Below are positions 28,517 to 37,900 of a DNA stretch of 64,000 bases, in pieces. Source of the DNA: Roseivirga seohaensis. Lineage in GTDB: Bacteria; Bacteroidota; Bacteroidia; Cytophagales; Cyclobacteriaceae. The stretch spans positions 124,001 through 188,000 of the forward strand of contig NZ_LRPB01000012.1 in the NCBI RefSeq assembly GCF_001592945.1. The letters are read 5' to 3'. The position numbers and the translations under genes were made by a program. The number at the start of each line of letters is the position of its first letter. Position 1 is the stretch's first letter. The notes under the pieces were generated by a model. That model was not told the DNA's origin. It worked only from the letters and a program-made list of their open reading frames with translations, and did not search any database.

Positions 28517-28936
28517 TTAGAATCTTTCGAATTGAGAGAAGAAGAAGCTTCCTTCAATTGCTGCGTTTTCATCAGAATCTGAACCGTGTACTGCGTTGGC
28601 AGAAATTGATGTTGCATATTTTTTTCTGATAGTACCCTCTTCTGCATCGGCAGGGTTGGTTGCGCCTATTAGCTTTCTGAAATCGGCAACGGCATTATCT
28701 TTTTCAAGAATAGCAGCTACGATTGGCCCAGAAGACATGTATTCGCAAAGCTCACCATAGAAAGGTCTTTCACTGTGTACTTCGTAAAATTTACCAGCGA
28801 TTTCAGCGCTTAATTTTACATATTTCATTGCTACGATTTTGAAGCCAGCTTCTTCAATCATATTCAAAATTCCACCAATGTTACCTGCTTCTACAGCGTC
28901 AGGCTTAACCATTGTAAACGTTCTGTTTGTTGCCAT
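28517..28936 (-). CDS. ndk: Nucleoside diphosphate kinase
   Basis: 139 residues, normal. Transfers the gamma-phosphate between NTPs and NDPs through a phospho-histidine, His117 in [10 protein letters not shown]-terminal [10 protein letters not shown] and the [22 protein letters not shown] region confirm the family. Single-gene unit with its own promoter and terminator. Confidence 0.97.
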   Translation of the reverse strand: MATNRTFTMVKPDAVEAGNIGGILNMIEEAGFKIVAMKYVKLSAEIAGKFYEVHSERPFYGELCEYMSSGPIVAAILEKDNAVADFRKLIGATNPADAEEGTIRKKYATSISANAVHGSDSDENAAIEGSFFFSQFERF

Positions 28937-28974
28937 TCTAATTATGTGCTTGTTGTATTTTCTTAATTTGGCTG

Positions 28975-29006
28975 CAAAAATAGAAGATTAATTCGGATGC
29001 TCTAAC
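28975..29006 (-). promoter_or_regulatory. Likely ndk promoter
   Basis: TATTTTTG (28982-28975, minus strand) matches the TAnnTTTG -7 box; a TTAG at about 29006-29003 lies 20 bases upstream as an imperfect -33. The start codon is about 39 bases downstream. Confidence 0.55.
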
Positions 29007-29103
29007 CTGATTCTTAATATTTTAACTTATTTAACAATAGGTTAATCACTGTTAAATCATTGTTTTAGAAGCTTATTCTTATCAACTTTGCCGGCTGACT
29101 GAT

Positions 29104-29121
29104 ATACTGCTTTGGCAGTAT
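29104..29121 (+). promoter_or_regulatory. Small hairpin just before nrnA
   Basis: ATACTGC (29104-29110), loop TTTG, GCAGTAT (29115-29121): a perfect 7-base stem ending 9 bases before the nrnA ATG, so it may influence ribosome access or mark a protein site. Confidence 0.45.
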
Positions 29122-29130
29122 TTGTTGTTA

Positions 29131-30153
29131 ATGGGAGATATAAATTCTTTAATCAAACAGCTGAATACCCCGAATAAAATTGTGATTACTACACATCACA
29201 AGCCTGATGCCGATGCTTTAGGTTCTTCTTTGGGGATGGCTAACTACCTTATTAAAAAGGGACACAACGTTAAGGTGATCACGCCAAGTGACTACCCGGG
29301 ATTCTTGAATTGGATGAAAGGGAACGATAACGTTTTGGTTTATTCTGATGAGAATTCAGAGCAAGTTCAACGCTTTATTAACGAGGCTGATACTATAATC
29401 ACACTCGATTTTTCTGTTTTACACAGAATTAACGAAATGGGTGAAATGGTTAGGAATGCTAAAGCCTTTAAAGTAAACGTAGATCACCACCTAGAGCCAG
29501 AAGATTTTGCAGACTACAGACTGTGGAACACTAAAGCGGCTTCGACCTGCGAACTTTGTTTTGAGTTAATTGTGATGTTGGGCGATAAGGCCTTGATTGA
29601 TAAGGATATTGCAGAGTGTCTTTATGCGGGAATAATGACTGATACTGGCGGTTTTCGTCACCCAAATACCACGCAAAATGTTCATGAAGTGGTGGCTGAA
29701 TTGATAGGCATTGGAGCCGATAACGCCAAAATTGCTAAAGAAATTTATGACACCAACTCTCTTAACAGACTTAAATTTTTAGGTTTCGCACTAAGTCAAA
29801 AACTTGAGATTCTCCCTGAATTTCATACGGCCTACTTTGCCATTACAAATGATGAACTCAACCGGTTTGAATCGAAAACTGGAGATACTGAAGGTTTAGT
29901 GAATTATGCCCTTTCTCTTGAAGGAATTGTTTTGGCGGTTTTGTTTAAAGATAGTGGTGACGGCATAAAAATGTCATTCCGATCAATAGGTGAGTTTCCT
30001 GCCAACGAAATTGCTTCTAAATATTTTAATGGAGGAGGCCATAGAAATGCAGCTGGAGGTAAAACCGAAGGAACACTTGAAGAAACGGTAGATAAATTCA
30101 AGTCGATTTTGAAAGATTACAAACCTTTGCTAGATAGCGAAAGGAAAAAATAA
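29131..30153 (+). CDS. nrnA: DHH/DHHA1 phosphoesterase, NrnA-like
   Basis: 340 residues from the ATG at 29131 (TTG codons lie just upstream). Matches bifunctional oligoribonuclease/pAp phosphatases that degrade nano-RNA and 3',5'-bisphosphate nucleotides. DHH domain: THHKPDADALGSSLG and NVDHHLEPEDFADYR; the TDTGGFRHPNT segment; C-terminal DHHA1 with GGGHRNAAGG. Followed by two FKBP lipoprotein genes on the same strand, an arrangement common in this phylum. Confidence 0.88.
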   Translation: MGDINSLIKQLNTPNKIVITTHHKPDADALGSSLGMANYLIKKGHNVKVITPSDYPGFLNWMKGNDNVLVYSDENSEQVQRFINEADTIITLDFSVLHRINEMGEMVRNAKAFKVNVDHHLEPEDFADYRLWNTKAASTCELCFELIVMLGDKALIDKDIAECLYAGIMTDTGGFRHPNTTQNVHEVVAELIGIGADNAKIAKEIYDTNSLNRLKFLGFALSQKLEILPEFHTAYFAITNDELNRFESKTGDTEGLVNYALSLEGIVLAVLFKDSGDGIKMSFRSIGEFPANEIASKYFNGGGHRNAAGGKTEGTLEETVDKFKSILKDYKPLLDSERKK

Positions 30154-30191
30154 CCACTTAATTGAGGTAAAACACAAGGATAAAATTAGAT

Positions 30192-31100
30192 ATGAATAGG
30201 ATGAATAAATACATTGTGGTAATGATTGCCCTTATTGGGTTCTCTGGCTGTAAGCCTGAGGTGAAGTTTATTGAGTCAGAGCCGGGTGTTCAGTACAGGT
30301 TAGTTGACGAACGAGATGGGAAAAAATTGGGCCCCAATCAAGCCATGTTGTTAGACCTTAATAGTGTTTATAAAGATTCTGTAGTAATTAACCCTAAACC
30401 AGTTGGGGGCTTCTTTATCAACCCAGTTACGGGTGTCCCTCCTATGTTGGGTAAAATTCTTCAGCCTTTGGGCGAAGGAGATAGTGTGCAAATCAAGTTT
30501 GATTTAGCACAATACTCAATGTTAACAGGTATGCCTATTACTCCAGATTTAGATACTGCCGAATCTGTCTTCATGAATATTAGAGTGCTTGAAATTAATG
30601 ATGAACAAGCTTTTGTTGAGCGAGCGCAGACCGAAATTGAAAGAGAAAGTGCAAAACAGTTAGAGAAAGACAAAGCAATAATTGAAGAGTACCTAGCAGA
30701 AAATAACTTGACAGCCGAAAGTACTGAAGAAGGCCTTTACTATATTATTAAAAAGGAGGGTAACGGACCTAAACCACAAGCGGGTCAAACGGTTTCGATT
30801 GACTATGTAGTTCAATTATTGGATGGAACGTATATTGATACAAGCCATAAATCCGTTGCAGAAGAGCATGATTTTTACAACCCTCAAAGAGAGCCTTACG
30901 AGCCATATACATTTCCTTTAGGGCAAAAAGCCGTAATTGCGGGATGGGATGTAGGTATTCCTTATTTGAATAAAGGTGCAAGTGCCATTTTCTTTGTTCC
31001 TTCGGGATTGGCCTATGGTCCAGAATCAAGACCTGGTAGCCCAATTCCTCCAAATGGAATTTTGATGTTTGAGGTTGAGTTGGTTGACATTAAGAATTAA
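30192..31100 (+). CDS. FKBP-type peptidyl-prolyl isomerase lipoprotein (two FKBP-like domains)
   Basis: 302 residues. Lipoprotein signal ending in GFSGC (Cys19 if the first Met is used; a second Met at 30201 is possible). Residues 35-130 look like a degenerate FKBP domain (VQYRLVDERDGKKLGPNQAML...GEGDSVQIKFDLA); the C-terminal 190-300 is a clear FKBP domain (GQTVSIDYVVQLLDGTYIDTS, GWDVGIPYLNKGASAIFFVPSGLAYG). It likely folds outer-membrane or surface proteins in the periplasm. Related lipoproteins such as GldI act in gliding in some members of the phylum; that link here is only a possibility. Confidence 0.88.
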   Translation: MNRMNKYIVVMIALIGFSGCKPEVKFIESEPGVQYRLVDERDGKKLGPNQAMLLDLNSVYKDSVVINPKPVGGFFINPVTGVPPMLGKILQPLGEGDSVQIKFDLAQYSMLTGMPITPDLDTAESVFMNIRVLEINDEQAFVERAQTEIERESAKQLEKDKAIIEEYLAENNLTAESTEEGLYYIIKKEGNGPKPQAGQTVSIDYVVQLLDGTYIDTSHKSVAEEHDFYNPQREPYEPYTFPLGQKAVIAGWDVGIPYLNKGASAIFFVPSGLAYGPESRPGSPIPPNGILMFEVELVDIKN

Positions 31101-31111
31101 AAAATAAACTG

Positions 31112-31603
31112 ATGAAAACGATTAGAATTTTCTTGGTGTTGGGCATTGTAGCCTTGGCTTTTAGCGCGTGTAAGCCAGAAGAGGTTTTCGATACAGAAGA
31201 GCAATTTGTTAGAGATACTGTTTTAATTAAGCAGTATTTAGCTGATAATAATCTTGAGGCAGAAGTAGATGAAAGCGGTATTCGCTATATAATTACCGAA
31301 CAAGGAACAGGTGAGAATGCCAAATTTGGATCAACTGTATTGGTAAAGTATACTGGCTACTTATTGGACGGTACCACATTCGACACCAATGTTGGTGGTG
31401 CAGATTCTTTTGATTTTGTGATTGGTCAAGGTTCTGTAGTGCAAGGCTGGGATATTGCTTTTAAGCTATTTAATAAAGGAACTGAAGCTACTATATTTAT
31501 TCCATCAAAATATGGTTATGGTAATGTTGGAAACTTGTTCATTCCTGCTAATTCAGTATTAATCTTTGAGGTACGTGTAGTAGATATATTGGGCAACGAT
31601 TAA
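31112..31603 (+). CDS. FKBP-type peptidyl-prolyl isomerase lipoprotein
   Basis: 163 residues: lipobox LAFSAC (Cys20), then a short helical linker and one FKBP domain (GSTVLVKYTGYLLDGTTFDTN, VVQGWDIAFKLFNKGTEATIFIPSKYGYG, IPANSVLIFEVRVVDI). Active-site residues typical of FKBPs (Tyr in VKYTG, Asp in FDTN, Trp in GWD, Tyr in YGYG) are kept, so it should be an active periplasmic prolyl isomerase. It follows the larger FKBP lipoprotein by 11 bases and is closed by a terminator. Confidence 0.92.
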   Translation: MKTIRIFLVLGIVALAFSACKPEEVFDTEEQFVRDTVLIKQYLADNNLEAEVDESGIRYIITEQGTGENAKFGSTVLVKYTGYLLDGTTFDTNVGGADSFDFVIGQGSVVQGWDIAFKLFNKGTEATIFIPSKYGYGNVGNLFIPANSVLIFEVRVVDILGND

Positions 31604-31626
31604 GGTTTTGTTGTCGAAGAATTTGT

Positions 31627-31661
31627 AAACGGGGTCGCTTTTCTAAAGGCGCCCCGTTTTT
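31627..31661 (+). terminator. Terminator after the FKBP pair
   Basis: AAACGGGG (31627-31634) pairs with CCCCGTTT (31652-31659), with further inner pairing, followed by a T-run. Strong intrinsic terminator. Confidence 0.85.
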
Positions 31662-31672
31662 ATTTGTAGTGC

Positions 31673-32002
31673 TTAACTCTTCTTGAAATAGAGTTTCATA
31701 AGTTCATTACTCATTGGGCGTTTCCAGCGCATTTCGCTATTACTAACTTCTATTTCCCAATTTGTACGGGTGCTTTTTTCATCGCTGATTAATGTAAGGG
31801 TAGGTGAGTGAGCATCCATTTGCCAAATGCCTGTTTCTACTAAGGCTCCTTCTTTATCAAGCTTTTTGTAGCGTCTGTCCCAACCGAAGCTGTAAGTAGT
31901 TTTCTCAAGCAAATATTCAGAAATTACTTTGCCAGTAGCTGGGTCTATGCCATTGGCAATTGTAATCTCCCAACTACCGACAATCATGTCCCAAGCCGCC
32001 AT
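31673..32002 (-). pseudogene. Lipocalin-like domain, probably the second half of a split gene
   Basis: 109 residues from the ATG at 32002 (or 104 from the ATG at 31987, whose ATG overlaps the TGA of the upstream gene as ATGA). The sequence (IVGSWEITIANG..., WDRRYKKLDKEG, MRWKRPMSNELMKLYF) looks like a small beta-barrel lipocalin-like domain, similar in outline to the domain in the upstream gene. It has no signal peptide, odd for a partner of a secreted protein. Adding one A in the run of five T/A at 32006-32010 would fuse the frames into one two-domain secreted protein. Either a decayed gene or a coupled gene pair. Confidence 0.55.
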
Positions 32003-32418
32003 TGGTTTTTACTCACTTTTACCAGGCTTATGTTCACTTTATTTTCTTCTTCAATTCTCTGCAAAGTCATTTTTTCACCCTGAAATGAAATATTAAAAGG
32101 ACCGTAAGGGTCAATTCCCGCTTCGGTTGATTGTAATAAAGTGTTCTGCTGGTCATCGTAAACCCAACTGCCCAAATCGTTTTGAAGCCAGCCATTTCCT
32201 GAGGTGTAGGTGCCATCTGCTTCAAACAAAATCCATTTGGCGGTTGGGCTTAGGTTTTTGTCGTTCACCAAAACCTTTTCAATTACCCATAATCCTGTAA
32301 TAGGCGGAGGCGTGAATGAAATATTACCTGTTTTCTCATTTACAATTTGTGAGACATTTTGTGCATTGCATGGCCTAATAAGAATAACAGATAGAAGCAG
32401 AATCAATAAATATTTCAT
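31984..32418 (-). CDS. Secreted lipocalin-like domain protein (first half of a split gene?)
   Basis: 144 residues from the ATG at 32418 (an upstream TTG would add three). Signal peptide (LLILLLSVILIRPCNAQ) followed by a lipocalin-like domain: ITGLWVIEKVLVNDKN, WILFEADGTYTSGNGWLQNDLGSW. The reading ends at TGA (31986-31984) directly over the ATG of the next frame. The Trp-Gly and loops resemble periplasmic lipocalin-like proteins of the phylum. No ligand can be named. Confidence 0.65.
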   Translation of the reverse strand: MKYLLILLLSVILIRPCNAQNVSQIVNEKTGNISFTPPPITGLWVIEKVLVNDKNLSPTAKWILFEADGTYTSGNGWLQNDLGSWVYDDQQNTLLQSTEAGIDPYGPFNISFQGEKMTLQRIEEENKVNISLVKVSKNQWRLGT

Positions 32419-32529
32419 TAGTGCCAAGAGTAAATAGATGTATAAGTGAAATTAGAGGATTTGCCTTGTCCTTCAAAATCCATTTCATGCCTTTAAATTT
32501 TCTTATCTTCGTTTTCAAATTAAAAGAAT

Positions 32530-34182
32530 ATGAAAAGAAAGAATATAGCACTTTTCGCTTTGTTGGCCATGGGCTTTTGGGCTTGTCAATCGGGAGAAAA
32601 TGTAACTGAAGAAAAAGTATTTATCGATACGCTGACCATTGATCGGCATTTGAGTGTATTGGCTTCGGATGATTTTATGGGCAGAAAACCTTTCACCGAA
32701 GGAGAAGAAAAAACGATTCACTACTTAGAGTCAGAGCTAAAAGCGATGGGCTTGAAACCCGGAAATGGTAATAGTTATTTTCAGGAAGTGCCTTTGGTGG
32801 AGATTACAGGAACGCAATCGCCAACCATGACCGTAACAGGGCAAGGAAAAGCAATGAGTTTCGAAACGGGTAACGATGTAGTAATCTATACCGAAAGGGT
32901 AGAGGAAGAAGTTTCTGTTAAGGATTCTGAACTGGTATACGCAGGTTTTGGTATTGTGGCACCTGAATATGGATGGAATGATTATGAAGGGATAGACGTA
33001 AAAGGGAAAACGGTAGTCGTTTTGGTAAATGACCCTGGCTTTGGGTCGGGCGATAGCACCTTCTTTAAAGGGGACCAAATGACTTACTATGGCCGATGGA
33101 CATACAAATATGAAGAGGCAGCCCGACAAGGAGCGGCTGGGGTTCTGATTGTGCACGAAACCGTTCCGGCTGGTTATCCATGGTTGGTGGTTCAAAGTTC
33201 TTGGACAGGTGCAAAGCTAAATTTAGACGATGCCAATCCGCCCTATAAATGTGCCATTCAAGGATGGATTACTAGAAATACAGCAGTTCAATTGTTTCAA
33301 GCCGCTGGAATTAAAGATTACTCAGGAATTGCGAAAACAAAAGGTTTTAAACCACTGGCCTTGGGTTTGAAAGCCTCAATGAGTGTTCAGAATGAAATTA
33401 AAAGAGATATGTCGCATAATGTGGTGGCCATGCTTGAAGGAACAAAACGCCCTGATGAATATGTGATTTATTCTGCCCACTGGGATCATTTGGGGGTAGG
33501 GGAGCCAGTAGATGGCGATTCTATTTATAATGGCGCCCACGATAATGCCAGTGGAACTGTAGGCTTGCTTACTATAGCCGAAACTTTTGCTAAAATGGAA
33601 ACTAAGCCTGAACGATCTGTGGTATTTTTATTTGTAACGGCAGAAGAACAAGGTTTACTGGGTTCAGCGTATTATGCTCAGAACCCGCTTTTCCCAGCCA
33701 ATCAAAGTGTAGCAAACATTAATATTGATGGACTTCCGGCCTATGGCGAAATGAAGGATTTGACTATAACAGGCTATGGACAATCGGAACTAGATAATTA
33801 CGCAAAGGCCGAAGCTGACAAGCAGGGGCGTTATGTAATCCCCGATCCTGACCCAGCAAAAGGTTATTTCTTCCGTTCCGATCATTTTAATTTTGCAAAA
33901 ATTGGTATTCCGGCCTTGTATGCTTCGGGTTCTTATGAGTCGAAAGAAAAGGGAGTGGAGTTTATTGAAAAGAAAACGCAAGAGTATTTAGATATTCGAT
34001 ACCACCAGCAAGCCGACAATTATTTGCCTGAAGAGTGGGATTTGAAAGGAATTGCCCAAGATGCTGTGCTACTGTTTAATGTTGGCAATAAGTTGGCGAA
34101 TGAGACTTACTTTCCTAAGTGGAATGAAGGGTCGGAGTTTAAAGCGAAACGAGATGAGGATATGAGTTTGAAAAAGAAGTAA
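32530..34182 (+). CDS. M28 family zinc aminopeptidase lipoprotein
   Basis: 550 residues. Lipobox GFWAC (Cys19). PA (protease-associated) domain about 120-260 inserted before the peptidase domain. Two-zinc M28 ligands are present: His317 and Asp338 (AHWDH...AHDNASG), catalytic Glu372 with Glu373 (VTAEEQGLLG), Asp400 (NINIDG) and His452 (FRSDHFNF). It should remove N-terminal residues from peptides outside the inner membrane. Monocistronic, closed by a strong hairpin. Confidence 0.93.
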   Translation: MKRKNIALFALLAMGFWACQSGENVTEEKVFIDTLTIDRHLSVLASDDFMGRKPFTEGEEKTIHYLESELKAMGLKPGNGNSYFQEVPLVEITGTQSPTMTVTGQGKAMSFETGNDVVIYTERVEEEVSVKDSELVYAGFGIVAPEYGWNDYEGIDVKGKTVVVLVNDPGFGSGDSTFFKGDQMTYYGRWTYKYEEAARQGAAGVLIVHETVPAGYPWLVVQSSWTGAKLNLDDANPPYKCAIQGWITRNTAVQLFQAAGIKDYSGIAKTKGFKPLALGLKASMSVQNEIKRDMSHNVVAMLEGTKRPDEYVIYSAHWDHLGVGEPVDGDSIYNGAHDNASGTVGLLTIAETFAKMETKPERSVVFLFVTAEEQGLLGSAYYAQNPLFPANQSVANINIDGLPAYGEMKDLTITGYGQSELDNYAKAEADKQGRYVIPDPDPAKGYFFRSDHFNFAKIGIPALYASGSYESKEKGVEFIEKKTQEYLDIRYHQQADNYLPEEWDLKGIAQDAVLLFNVGNKLANETYFPKWNEGSEFKAKRDEDMSLKKK

Positions 34183-34202
34183 TTCCTTTTTCACAGTAAA
34201 AG

Positions 34203-34234
34203 CAAAGGCCGATTGATTATTCAGTCGGCCTTTG
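34203..34234. terminator. Bidirectional terminator after the M28 peptidase gene
   Basis: CAAAGGCCGA (34203-34212) pairs perfectly with TCGGCCTTTG (34225-34234), then TTTTTG. It also ends the convergent FKBP gene. Confidence 0.87.
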
Positions 34235-34242
34235 TTTTTGCT

Positions 34243-34773
34243 TTATTTTTTCACTTCTAGCAATTCAATTTTAAACTTTAAGTTGGAGTTAGGAGGAATT
34301 CGAGTTGACCCTATATTCTGGTAGGCATACACTGAAGGAATAAAGAAAGTGCCACTGCCGCCCTCTGTTAGTATTTGGGTAGAAATATCGAAACCTAAAA
34401 TAACCATGCCTCGGCCAGCTATAAAGCCAAAACGTTCATAAGTTCTGTTTGGGTTGAAAATACCATTGTTTGTGGCTACTTGTTCCAGATTGGTGTCTAC
34501 AAGGGTGCCATCTAAAAGGTAGAGTTCATAATTAACATAGACAGTATCGTCTAGGGCTACTGTTTTTCCATTCCCCTCTGTATCGATAATGTATCTTATA
34601 TCCGTTTCGTGAATTTGAACGGTTAAATTATTGGTAGTAATATAGCTATCGATTGTAGCAAGATCGATTGGCAATTGTACATTGGGGTCGTATGAGGGAC
34701 CAAAATCATCTGAACAAGATTGCGTTATGGCCATTATAGCAAGTGCTCCCAGCAAAATTTTTATTCCTTTCAT
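34243..34773 (-). CDS. FKBP-type peptidyl-prolyl isomerase lipoprotein
   Basis: 176 residues. Lipobox ITQSC (Cys20) and one FKBP domain: DTVYVNYELYLLDGTLVDTN, GMVILGFDISTQILTEGGSGTFFIPSVYAYQ, IPPNSNLKFKIELLEV. The usual Trp of the active site (GWD) is Phe (GFD), so activity may be lower or altered. It is the third FKBP-type lipoprotein within 4.6 kb. It is preceded by a separate RND permease gene on the same strand, 141 bases upstream. Confidence 0.88.
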   Translation of the reverse strand: MKGIKILLGALAIMAITQSCSDDFGPSYDPNVQLPIDLATIDSYITTNNLTVQIHETDIRYIIDTEGNGKTVALDDTVYVNYELYLLDGTLVDTNLEQVATNNGIFNPNRTYERFGFIAGRGMVILGFDISTQILTEGGSGTFFIPSVYAYQNIGSTRIPPNSNLKFKIELLEVKK

Positions 34774-34881
34774 AATTCGGTTATTTGCTCAATTCGAGCG
34801 GTCATTAATTTCTTGTGTTCTCTAAGGCTATTAGACCCCTAATTGAAATCAGAGGTTGGAATAGCACTTGTTAAAAACGCA

Positions 34882-34889
34882 CAAATATA
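34882..34889 (-). promoter_or_regulatory. Possible -7 box for the third FKBP gene
   Basis: TATATTTG on the minus strand matches TAnnTTTG, about 110 bases before the FKBP start codon; no good -33 element at the expected spacing. Confidence 0.4.
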
Positions 34890-34914
34890 TTGGAAGCAAA
34901 CAAATAAGAGGAGC

Positions 34915-37900
34915 TTATACTGTTTTAACTTTTTTAGTAAGAAAAACTGGTAAGCATACAAATACCGCTATGGTAGAAAACATAAGTCCACCGATGGTGC
35001 CAATGGCCAATGAAAACCAAAATGCCTCATTTTCTCCTTCAAGTAAAAAAGGAATTAACCCAAAACAAGTAGAAAGTATAGTGAGCATAATGGGCTGTGC
35101 TTTACCCATTACTGCCCTTAATACTGCTCTGTTGTATTTTTTCAACTTGGTGTTATTAAGGTCATTTACAATGAAAATGGCCGCATTTACTACCAAGCCC
35201 CCAAGCATTACAAAGGCAGCGTAACCTCCTTGATCAAACGAGAAGTCAAACAGAGAGAAAATGAGAAATAGACCAATAAAGGAAATAGGGATAGTGACAA
35301 TAATGTAGAAAGGCTGTTTTAGGTTTTCAAACAGAATAGCGCAAATTATAAAAATACCAATGATCAAATAGCCTAACAAGCCATATTGTCTAGCTTGTTT
35401 ATCGAAACGAAAATAATTGTCTTGAGTGTCAATTTGATAGCCAACAGGCATTATTAGTTTCATTTCTTCAATCATCTTATCGCGGTATTCAGCGCCAAAT
35501 TTTGAAGAGCCTAGATATTTAAATCCAAGTTTTCGCAAATATTGTCGGTCTTCTTTATGGATTTCATTCGCACTTTCTTCAAAAACCATGTTTGCATAGT
35601 CATTAATTTTAACAAGTCTATTAGTATCTATTGGTAGTGCTTCTTCCATTAGGTCATATTTAGAAAAGTTTTCTGCATTCAATGCCCTTATGAATATAGG
35701 GGTAAGCTCATTGTTCAAGTTAGCCATAGCCTCTGATCTGTCGGGTAATGTGTAGTCTGTAAGTACATTGGTAACAGCTCCTCTATTAATGCCTGCCTTG
35801 GCCATGCGGTCTACATCAAGGTATAGTACATATTCATTCCCTTTTACCGAACCATAACTATATCCAATTTGCTCGTTGGTTTTTACCTCTTGTATCCTTT
35901 TATGATCTTCTAGTTTTTTGGCCAAGATGTCAGCCTGGGCACTTAATTCATCATAGTTATAACCGCGCATTCTAATACCAAACTCTTGGTTTTCACCTCT
36001 TTCACCTCCAATATTGAAGCCTTGCCCTACACCTGAAATTACCCATTGTACTCCTGTTAAATCCACCGATCGGGCTTGCAAGCGCCCTTTGAGTTGATAA
36101 GGCAAAGCGGAAAACTCATATTCTGGTTCAAAGGTAATTTGTACGGTACCAGTTCTATTATTTACCCGTGTAATGTATTTATCTACACCTTTTACGCCAT
36201 CTACGAACTCTTCCACCTTGTTGATAACATAGTTAGCATCTTCCAATGTTGTACCTGTAGGCAAAGTAGCTCTTACTGTGAGTAGGGTTTGGCTCACATC
36301 TCTATAATAATAGCCTTGATACACTTCGGTGGCAAATTTCCTCATGGCTCCACCTAGAATTTTGTCAGTAATCGGACGGATATCATCTTGGTATTTGTCG
36401 CTACCAATGGTTTTGTTATACCATTCATGACCTTCCCACTGGATAGGCATTTTGAAAACAGGTAAACCGAAAGCTAGAATTACAATTACGATAAAAGCTT
36501 TTCTGTACCGAACCATAAAGTCAATGGATTTGGTGTAGCCTCTAAACCATTTTACTTTTCTGCGGAGTTGACGGATGCTATATAACCTGTTTTTCTCCAT
36601 ATCTTTTTTAAATAAAAGCTGATAAAGGGCAGGAGTGAAAAATAAGGCAATGAGTAGAGAGACGGCCAAATTGATAGCTACCACTATCGAAAAATCAGAA
36701 AGGTTTCTTCGGTCTTCTTCTGGTAAAAGCAGTACCATTAAAAGGGCCATAATTGTAGTTAGCGAAGCCGCTAAAAGTGCTACAAAAATGCCTCGGTTTT
36801 TCTTACGGTACATATGATCCATCATTACAATGGCATTATCTACTATCAATCCAAAAGAAATGGTGAGCCCGGCAATTGAATACATATGGAGCTCAACATC
36901 AAGAATATATATAATTATAGCTGTAATACATAGGTTGACGGCAATGCCCATAAAAAGGGTGACTAAGTACCTAGGATTACGATTAATGAGGAAAATGAAT
37001 ACTAAAAGGATAATGATGGAAAGAGAGGTTCTTTTGTAGATTTTGTCCATCTCTTCATTTAAAAACTCGGTGTCGTCTTGTTCTAAGAAGATACTTAAAT
37101 CGCTTTGCATGGAAGCTTGTAGCTCTTCAATTCGATCACGAATTTGCTTAGCCAATACAATTTTATTTACGCCTTCCCGAGCATAAATCTGTAGGTTAAT
37201 TGCATTGCGGCCGTTAATTCTGGTGTAACTTCTTGCTTCTTGTTCTTCTATATACACCTTGGCTACATCTTTTAAGTAAAGTTCTTTGCCTTCAATATTG
37301 CTGATAACGGCTTGTTCCAAATCTTCTAAACTAGAAAGTTCAGACGAGCTTCTGAAGTAGAACTGCTGACCTGCTGGGTTTTTGATCATTCCAGGGTAAT
37401 TTCTGTCTTGAAAAAGCCTTAAGCTGTTTACAATATCGCTTTTCGAAAGACCGTACCTCATTAATAGCAGGGGGTCAAAATCAACTGTTATTTGTAATTC
37501 GTTGGCGCCTGTTAACTCTGTGCGTTGAATTTCATTTATAGCAGCAAGCGGCTTTAGGATGTACTCATCTACATCCTTTTTGATTTTGTAAGAGGCATAT
37601 GGGCCGTTGATGGAATAGAGCAATATCGGAGACTCAGTTTTGTTCTGTGTTTCTCCACCTCGCTGTTCCACCCTAGGGTAACTCATGGTTTCAGGTAACT
37701 TCTTGTAGAGGTTCCGAATCAGTGAATTGATCTCAAACTTACGGAACTCCATATCTTCTCCTTTGTCAAAAGATAATTCGATGCTTCCGCTATTGTCTCT
37801 AGAAACACTGGTGACCTTGTTTACCCCTTCAATTTGAGAAATGGCGTTTTCAAGTGGTGAAGTAGCCAAACGTTCTACGATGTCTGGTGATGAATTTGGC

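Noticed and set aside
34868-35224. 118-codon plus-strand frame across the end of the solitary RND gene
   Set aside because: Mirrors RND coding sequence on the other strand; no independent evidence.
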